Source of the DNA: Pseudomonadota bacterium
GTDB taxonomy: Bacteria; Desulfobacterota; Desulfobulbia; Desulfobulbales; Desulfocapsaceae
Direction: 5' to 3'
DNA length: 49,302 nt
Assembly: GCA_018817385.1 (NCBI GenBank)
Contig: JAHIUA010000064.1
Coordinates: forward strand, 1 to 49,302
The notes below the pieces were generated by a model, which was not told the DNA's origin, searched no databases, and worked only from the letters and a program-made list of their open reading frames with translations. Numbering within the stretch: position 1 is the stretch's first letter; every line of letters starts with the position of its first letter. This document shows positions 43,869 to 49,302 of this stretch, piece after piece. Both the position numbers and the translations under genes were made by a program.

Positions 43869-45272
43869 ATGACATTTTTGCATTTTTCTTCTTACCAAAA
43901 CAGAGTGCTATCCCTTGTCCTGCTGCTCGCCACCATGGTCACCCCTGTACCCCAGGCACTTGCTCAAACCCTGGAAGTTCATGCCCTGCTAACCAAGGTA
44001 TTCAATTATTCCCATGAGCTGCAACTGACTGATGTTGATATTGAGATCAATCGCCAGCGATTGCAGGAGACCAGGGCCGCCTATTTTCCCACCTTGAATC
44101 TACGCTATACCAATGAATGGTTTGAAGACCTCAGTGATGGTGATGGCAGTTTTGACTCGGTGGGGGGCACAGTTATCAGCGCTAACGGTTCCAAATGGAA
44201 GAATGTACTGGGTGCCTCCCTGCAGTATACTCTCTATGATTTCGGGGCACGAAAGAGCCTCTATGACAATGCCAGGCGGGATGTAGCCATTGCCCGACTC
44301 ATCAGAAGTCAGAAAGAGATCAGCCTCAGTCTACAGGTGTTGGAACTCTATAGCAGAGGGTTGAAAACCCAGGATCAGCTGCTGCATCAAGCATTCGTCC
44401 ATGACCTGCGCCAGGATATTTTTGCCTTAAGCCAACGACTGCACCAGGCCGGTAGCCTGGACCGCTTGCAGATAGGCGAGGCTGCCATTGCCGTGGCAGA
44501 GGCTTCGCAGCGCCTGGATGAGTTGACCATGGTACGGGCTGAGGTACTGCACAATCTGACCAGCTTGAGCGGCGAGGAGTATGACCCGCAATTGATTGGT
44601 TTTACCTCGCTCACACCAGGGGCGAATATGAGCGAGATCGACGTCACGGCCCTGCCGGAGATCCAGGCCTATAATCTGGCCATCGACAAAAAACAGGCCG
44701 AATATAAGATTGCCCGCACCAGTTATCTGCCCCGCTTATCCTTCTACTCATCCTATAGCTTCTACGGCAGCGACTCAGGCGACTGGTCTCAAGCCTTGAG
44801 CAACCTGGATGAAACCAATTTTGCCTGCGGCATCATGCTGGATCTCAATATCTTTAACGGCCTGGCAGACCAGGCCAAAGCAGCCCGTCTGCGGGCCGAG
44901 TTGCAGCGACTGACAATCGAACGAAAAAAGAAAATAGCCGAAAATGAAACCACCTATCGCTCCCTGCAGCACCATGCCCAGCTCCTGAGCCAGCGCCGTG
45001 AGCAATGGCAGGACTTTCGCAAAGGCCTCGACAGCCAGGCTGTGATGACAGAACGTCTCGCCAGGGAACAGGTCCTTGATCGCCTCTCCTCCTTAAACCT
45101 GGAGGTGGATCTTGCAGCCAAAGGGCTGCAAGCCCGTCTCCAGGATAGAGAGCGGGCCGTAAACCTTCTCAAACTGCAGATCCTGGCTAAAGGCCAATAC
45201 GGAGAGGGTGCCTCTGTTCTTATGAGCTCTGCTGCCGTAACCGACATGGGCAGAGGTGATATCTATGAATAA
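43869..45272 (+). CDS. TolC-family outer-membrane channel of the type I secretion system
   Basis: The 467-residue protein has a signal peptide (VLSLVLLLATMVTPVPQALA). The mature part has the repeated long coiled helices and beta strands of TolC-family proteins (LQETRAAYFPTLNLRYTNEW, IARTSYLPRLSFYSSYSFYG). It is the outer-membrane exit duct for the RTX protein. I chose the ATG at 43869 because it begins a signal peptide, although no clear ribosome site is seen; TTG at 43821 is in frame but inside the hairpin. It overlaps the next gene by eight bases. Confidence 0.9.
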   Translation: MTFLHFSSYQNRVLSLVLLLATMVTPVPQALAQTLEVHALLTKVFNYSHELQLTDVDIEINRQRLQETRAAYFPTLNLRYTNEWFEDLSDGDGSFDSVGGTVISANGSKWKNVLGASLQYTLYDFGARKSLYDNARRDVAIARLIRSQKEISLSLQVLELYSRGLKTQDQLLHQAFVHDLRQDIFALSQRLHQAGSLDRLQIGEAAIAVAEASQRLDELTMVRAEVLHNLTSLSGEEYDPQLIGFTSLTPGANMSEIDVTALPEIQAYNLAIDKKQAEYKIARTSYLPRLSFYSSYSFYGSDSGDWSQALSNLDETNFACGIMLDLNIFNGLADQAKAARLRAELQRLTIERKKKIAENETTYRSLQHHAQLLSQRREQWQDFRKGLDSQAVMTERLAREQVLDRLSSLNLEVDLAAKGLQARLQDRERAVNLLKLQILAKGQYGEGASVLMSSAAVTDMGRGDIYE

Positions 45273-47391
45273 GGAAAAACAGGTCAACAGTGGCCTTCTC
45301 TGTTTTGAGGTGGTGGCGCGTATCAATCAGGTAGATGTCGATCTACGGGCAGTGGCCCGTGAATTTGCCGTCTCAGCCGATGAGATCACTCCGGCTGAGC
45401 TGCTTCGTATTGCCAAGAGGAAAGGCTTTAAGGCCAAGCGCAAGGCACTTACGTTTACGGAGATCAGCGGCAACTATCCCTTGCCCGCCCTGGCCCATTG
45501 TCGTGACAACAGTTTTCTGGTCCTTCTGCGTATTGATCCAGAGGCGAAAAAGGTCCTGATCTTTTCACCCGTCAGCCAAAAGGCCGAAGAACGGACCTTT
45601 ACCGAATTCCAGGATCAATGTGACAATGATTTCATCATCATAAAGCACAAGATGATGAGCTCCCAAGTGGCCTTTGGTTTCAAGTGGTTCCTGGCCGAGA
45701 TGAGCAGGTACAAGCGCATTATCGGCGAGGTCTTGCTTGGCTCCTTTGTGGTGCAGCTCTTTGGCCTGGTGACCCCGCTTTTTACCCAGGTAATCCTTGA
45801 TAAAGTCATTGTCCACCGCTCCATGACCACTCTCGATGTGCTGGCCGTTGCCTTTCTGGCCGTCACCTGCTTTGAACTACTCCTCAATATATCCCGAAAT
45901 TATATCTTCATCCATACCGCAAGTAAGCTCGATGCCAAGCTGGGGGCCAAGCTTTTCCACCATCTCCTGGCCTTGCCCGTCGTGTATTTTGAAAATCGCA
46001 AGGTGGGCAATATAACCGCCCGAGTGCGGGAACTCGATACCATCCGCGAGTTTATCACCAACAAAGCAGTGTCGGTTGTCATAGACTCCTTCTTTTCGCT
46101 GGCCTTTGTAGCGGTGATGCTGCTCTATAGCATCAAACTGACTCTCATCGTCCTGGGCTTTGTGACAGTCATCGGCCTCATCTATTTATTCATCACCCCA
46201 GAATTACGACGCAGACTTGAAGAAAAATTTCAGATGGCCGCCTCTTCGAACTCCTATTTGGTTGAAGCCATCACCGGGGTGCAGACCGTAAAATCCCTGG
46301 CTGTGGAAGGCTCCATGCAGAAGCGATGGGAAGATCATCTCGGCAAATATGTGCGGGCCAGTTTTCGCCTCGGCAACATGGCCAATATCTCCGGGGCGGT
46401 GGCAGGCTCCCTGCAGAAACTGATGACCATTACCGTGCTTTTTGTCGGAGTCAAACTCGTCCTGACCAATGACCTCACCATCGGCCAACTCATTGCCTTT
46501 CAGATGTTTGCCGGCCAGTTTTCCGGCCCGGTACTCCGCCTGGTGAACTTGTGGAATGAATTCCAACAGGCGCTGCTCTCGGTGGATCGTCTCGGTGATA
46601 TCCTTAACCATCCGGTGGAGGTGGCCACGGACAAGGCCATCACCCTGCCCCAGCTGCATGGCAGCATTCGTTTTGACAATGTCTCTTTTCGCTATGGCCC
46701 AAGCAGCCCCAATGTCGTTGAGCAAGTGAGCTTTGAGATAAAGCAGGGTATGAGTGTAGGCTTGGTCGGACGTAGCGGCAGCGGCAAATCCACTATTGCC
46801 AAGCTTTTGCAGCGTCTCTATGTTGCCAATGAAGGTGCTATTTACATTGATGACATTGATATTCGCCATATGAATCCCATGTGGCTGCGCAATAAGATCG
46901 GTGTCGTTCTCCAGGAAAATTATCTGTTCTCCGGAACCATCAGGGAGAATATCGCTCTCCCTAAACAAGATGCTGCCATGGAGCTGATTATCCAGGCCGC
47001 CCACATTGCCGGGGCTCATGAGTTCATCAGCCAATTGCCTGCAGGCTATGACACAGTGGTTGGGGAACGTGGTTCCTCCCTGTCTGGTGGCCAGCGCCAG
47101 CGCATTGCCATAGCCAGGGCACTCATTACCGCACCCCGGATTCTGATTTTCGATGAAGCGACCTCAGCCCTTGATTATGAATCAGAAAAGATCATTAATG
47201 CTAATCTCGTCAATATCAAAAAAGGGCGAACGACCTTCCTCATCGCTCATCGCCTATCCACCATTGCCGCTTGCGATCTGATCCTGGCCATGGACAAGGG
47301 CAAGATCGTAGAGAGAGGGACACACGCTGCCCTCCTTGCCAAAAGGGGTTATTATCATCATCTTCATTCCCTTCAGGGAGGTACAGAATGA
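45265..47391 (+). CDS. Type I secretion ABC transporter (HlyB-type, with degenerate C39-like domain)
   Basis: The 708-residue inner-membrane exporter has an N-terminal C39-like domain (~1-125), six membrane helices (~150-440) and an ATPase. The ATPase has Walker A GRSGSGKST (about 501-509), signature LSGGQRQR (about 606) and Walker B ILIFDEATS. In the C39-like domain, where peptidases have the catalytic DCG, the sequence reads NSG. It should therefore bind the substrate rather than cut it, as HlyB does. I chose the ATG at 45265 (AGAGGTG before it) over GTG at 45256. It overlaps TolC by eight bases and HlyD by four. Confidence 0.94.
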   Translation: MNKEKQVNSGLLCFEVVARINQVDVDLRAVAREFAVSADEITPAELLRIAKRKGFKAKRKALTFTEISGNYPLPALAHCRDNSFLVLLRIDPEAKKVLIFSPVSQKAEERTFTEFQDQCDNDFIIIKHKMMSSQVAFGFKWFLAEMSRYKRIIGEVLLGSFVVQLFGLVTPLFTQVILDKVIVHRSMTTLDVLAVAFLAVTCFELLLNISRNYIFIHTASKLDAKLGAKLFHHLLALPVVYFENRKVGNITARVRELDTIREFITNKAVSVVIDSFFSLAFVAVMLLYSIKLTLIVLGFVTVIGLIYLFITPELRRRLEEKFQMAASSNSYLVEAITGVQTVKSLAVEGSMQKRWEDHLGKYVRASFRLGNMANISGAVAGSLQKLMTITVLFVGVKLVLTNDLTIGQLIAFQMFAGQFSGPVLRLVNLWNEFQQALLSVDRLGDILNHPVEVATDKAITLPQLHGSIRFDNVSFRYGPSSPNVVEQVSFEIKQGMSVGLVGRSGSGKSTIAKLLQRLYVANEGAIYIDDIDIRHMNPMWLRNKIGVVLQENYLFSGTIRENIALPKQDAAMELIIQAAHIAGAHEFISQLPAGYDTVVGERGSSLSGGQRQRIAIARALITAPRILIFDEATSALDYESEKIINANLVNIKKGRTTFLIAHRLSTIAACDLILAMDKGKIVERGTHAALLAKRGYYHHLHSLQGGTE

Positions 47392-48707
47392 TGAGACGTT
47401 TGTTCTCCAATAAAAATGACAGCCACGAATTTAAGCCGCTGCTGGTAGAAATTGACGAAGAACCGCAGAACCCCCTGGGCCGTATTATCTTCTGGACCAT
47501 TATGGCAGCCATCCTCTTCTTTGCTCTGTGGATGTATTTCGGCAAGGTCGATGTGGTGATAACAGCCCGTGGCAAAGTGATTCCTCGGGGTGAGATCAAG
47601 GTGCTGCAGCCGTTGACCACCGGGGTAATAAAAACGATTCTGGTGAAGGCAGGTGATTTTGTCAGCAAGGGCCAGATACTCATGGAAATCGACCCGGCCC
47701 AGACGGGTCCCGAGTTAGAATCGATACAGGCCAACCTCATGCAGGTGGACCTGGAGATCAAACGTATTCAGGCCACCCTGGCCAAGCTGCCTTTTGCGCC
47801 CATTGGCAATTATGACCAAGGTCTGGTGGCGATGCAGCGCCAGCTTTACCACTCCTCAAGGCAGCGTTTGGCCGATCAACTGCAGATTAGGGAGGAGCAG
47901 CTGAGACAGCTCGAGGAAAAGCAGGCCTCGCTGGAGAAGATGCTCTCCCAGCACCGCTATCTGGCGGGTATGCATCGAGAGCGCTTGCAACGCCTGGAGC
48001 AGGTGCGTGATATTATCAGTCGGGAGGAATATAACCGCACGGAGAGTGATCTGAAAGGATCGGAAAACGATATTGCTATAAGCGAACACCAGCTTGAAGA
48101 GTCTCGGGCGGCCCGCCGGGAGGTGGAAGAGGAGATGGTCTTCCTCAAAGAGGACGAACGCAACCGGCTCCTCTCCGAACTACCAGAGAAACGACGCTAC
48201 CAACTTGATCTGCAGGCCAACGTGGAGAGGTCCGCCTTTGTTACGGCCAGGCAACAGATTGTTTCGCCGGTGGCCGGCTATGTCAACAACCTGCTTATCC
48301 ATACGGTGGGTGGTGTGGTGACCCCGGCTGAGAAGCTTATCAGTGTGGTGCCCAGTGAATCGCCCCTTGTTATCAAGGCCCTGGTGGAGAGCAAGGATAT
48401 TGGTTTTGTGGCAGCGGAGATGGCAGCCAGTATCAAAGTGGATGCCTTCAGCTTTCAGAAATACGGAATTGTGGAAGGACGGGTGGAGCAGGTAGCCAGA
48501 GATAGCCTGGAGGATGAACAATTGGGCCTGATCTATGAACTGTACGTCACCCCTCTACAGACTCATCTCATGGTGGAAGGACAGGAAAGCCCTATTACCT
48601 CTGGTATGGGAGTGACGGTGGAGATTAAGACAGGCAAACGGCGAATTATCGAGTTCTTTATCTATCCGATGATCAAGTATCTTGATGAAGGGATCAGTGT
48701 GCGATGA
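47388..48707 (+). CDS. Type I secretion membrane fusion protein (HlyD-type)
   Basis: The 439-residue periplasmic adaptor links the ABC transporter to the TolC channel. It has one N-terminal membrane helix (RIIFWTIMAAILFFALWMYF), the lipoyl-like half motifs (GKVIPRGEIKVLQPLTTG, ILVKAGDFVSKGQIL), a long coiled coil (~130-290), and the C-terminal beta part that ends PMIKYLDEGISVR, typical of HlyD. GGGAGG lies six bases before the ATG at 47388, which overlaps the transporter stop (ATGA). It is the last gene of the secretion cassette. Confidence 0.94.
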   Translation: MMRRLFSNKNDSHEFKPLLVEIDEEPQNPLGRIIFWTIMAAILFFALWMYFGKVDVVITARGKVIPRGEIKVLQPLTTGVIKTILVKAGDFVSKGQILMEIDPAQTGPELESIQANLMQVDLEIKRIQATLAKLPFAPIGNYDQGLVAMQRQLYHSSRQRLADQLQIREEQLRQLEEKQASLEKMLSQHRYLAGMHRERLQRLEQVRDIISREEYNRTESDLKGSENDIAISEHQLEESRAARREVEEEMVFLKEDERNRLLSELPEKRRYQLDLQANVERSAFVTARQQIVSPVAGYVNNLLIHTVGGVVTPAEKLISVVPSESPLVIKALVESKDIGFVAAEMAASIKVDAFSFQKYGIVEGRVEQVARDSLEDEQLGLIYELYVTPLQTHLMVEGQESPITSGMGVTVEIKTGKRRIIEFFIYPMIKYLDEGISVR

Positions 48708-48753
48708 GCACACGAAACCGGGTAAAGCCAATATGATTTAAAAATGGAGCGAA

Positions 48754-48858
48754 ATACCACACCTCAAGAAGATGACTGTCGTTATCCACAACCACAGCCT
48801 TGAAGCGTCCGCGGAACAACTATCCTTCATTTTTATACGCTCGATTGAAGCACTGGTT
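48754..48858 (-). pseudogene. RAYT transposase remnant, second copy
   Basis: The - strand encodes CFNRAYKNEG, a stop codon, then LFRGRFKAVVVDNDSHLLEV. It matches the remnant at 26285-26400 at DNA and protein level. It is only a middle fragment with an in-frame stop, so it cannot be active. It forms the right border of the RTX secretion cassette and supplies the last residues of the frame at 48833-49204. Confidence 0.7.
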
Positions 48859-49204
48859 GTGCAATTTTTCCTTTTGTTTTAGTCATTTGAAGGTCAGTGC
48901 TCTTTTTAATTAAGTGATTGCCCTCTTTATTGTAAATACCTATGTATCTTTCATTTGCAGCAAACAATATTCCTTGAATTTGAAAGCCTTCTTTGTCTGT
49001 AACTGTTACGCAATTACTCCATTTTGATGTTTTATTATAAACACAACCATTTTTATCATAGGATACTATCCTTTCTAAGGATAACTCCTTTGCTTTATTG
49101 TATGCCCCAGACGGAATTAATACCCAAAGTAGAATGAAATAAATGGAGACAAAAATGAAAGTAACTAGACCATAGGTTGCCAAGCCGGATATACCTAATG
49201 CCCT
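48833..49204 (-). pseudogene. Membrane-protein gene remnant cut at both ends
   Basis: The frame (116 residues from a TTG at 49183) has one membrane helix (YGLVTFIFVSIYFILLWVLI) and a soluble part (YDKNGCVYNKTSKWSNCVTV, YIGIYNKEGNHLI). There is no ATG start: the frame stays open upstream to the edge of the mobile repeat at 49206 and meets a stop inside it (49220-49222). At the other end its last residues (QPVLQSSV) come from the RAYT remnant. Both ends therefore look replaced by repeat DNA. It is A/T-rich compared with the secretion genes. Family unknown. Confidence 0.5.
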
Positions 49205-49205
49205 A

Positions 49206-49302
49206 GGAGTCTGTCGGATTTAGAGAATCGTAGCGAAAATTAGAGAAATCGAGACCAGATTTTCATGGATTTGAGGCGAATAGCAGGCCTATTTAACGAA
49301 AA
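49206..49302 (+). mobile_element. MITE-like element, copy 3 (right part beyond the window)
   Basis: It starts GGAGTCTGTCGGATTTAG with TA immediately before it (49204-49205), as expected for a TA target site. It continues to the window end. The bases from 49232 are identical to the first 71 bases of the window. Joining the two would rebuild an element of the same length as the copy at 23201-23362. Confidence 0.75.

Noticed and set aside
1-49302. Circular plasmid or phage suggested by identical ends
   Set aside because: The shared 71 bases belong to a dispersed repeat, the genes are chromosomal housekeeping genes, and no replication, partition or phage genes are seen.

Overview
The window reads as a chromosomal contig of an anaerobic Gram-negative bacterium, most likely a Desulfobacterota member close to the Desulfobulbales. 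This is inferred from gene content: lptAB-rpoN, a ferredoxin-dependent 2-oxoacid oxidoreductase, a 13-heme c-type cytochrome, a heme-binding diguanylate cyclase and several PAS sensors. No search was run, so the taxonomy is an inference. Housekeeping genes make a plasmid or phage unlikely. The last 71 bases equal the first 71 because both window ends lie inside copies of a short mobile repeat, so the ends are probably an assembly break.

Left part (1-26.3 kb), core and accessory genes. argB-argD (arginine synthesis) diverge from lptA-lptB-rpoN (LPS transport and sigma-54). A WYL regulator and an algI/algJ-type O-acetylation pair follow on the + strand. On the - strand lie an orphan cytochrome b561, a PAS sensor frameshifted by an 8-bp duplication, mscL, a hybrid histidine kinase, a DUF4388 protein, a two-subunit 2-oxoacid:ferredoxin oxidoreductase whose leader has hairpins and a sigma-54-like promoter, a methyltransferase, a three-gene envelope group (lipoprotein, DUF4105 protein, small secreted protein), a DUF3365-GGDEF diguanylate cyclase, a sortase remnant and a MetA-pathway-type outer-membrane protein.

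Middle (26.7-34.0 kb). Two very large secreted proteins are encoded on the - strand. One is an 842-residue NHL plus beta-propeller protein. The other is a 1445-residue protein joining a 13-heme cytochrome module to three Ig-like repeats and a C-terminal right-handed beta-helix. Direct copies of a REP-like repeat linked to RAYT transposase remnants flank this segment.

Right part (34.7-48.7 kb). A complete type I secretion cassette lies on the + strand: a small decayed RTX-like protein, a membrane-anchored protein of unknown function, a 2605-residue RTX protein with an N-terminal lipase-like domain, then TolC-type, HlyB-type and HlyD-type exporter genes. A strong 19-bp-arm hairpin separates the RTX gene from the exporter genes. 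The cassette is bracketed by a REP-like copy on the left and a RAYT remnant on the right. A gene remnant cut at both ends and a third copy of the mobile repeat close the window.

The strongest candidates for something new are the cytochrome/beta-helix fusion with its propeller neighbour, and the RTX cassette with its two translationally coupled upstream genes, which may supply immunity, folding or regulation.
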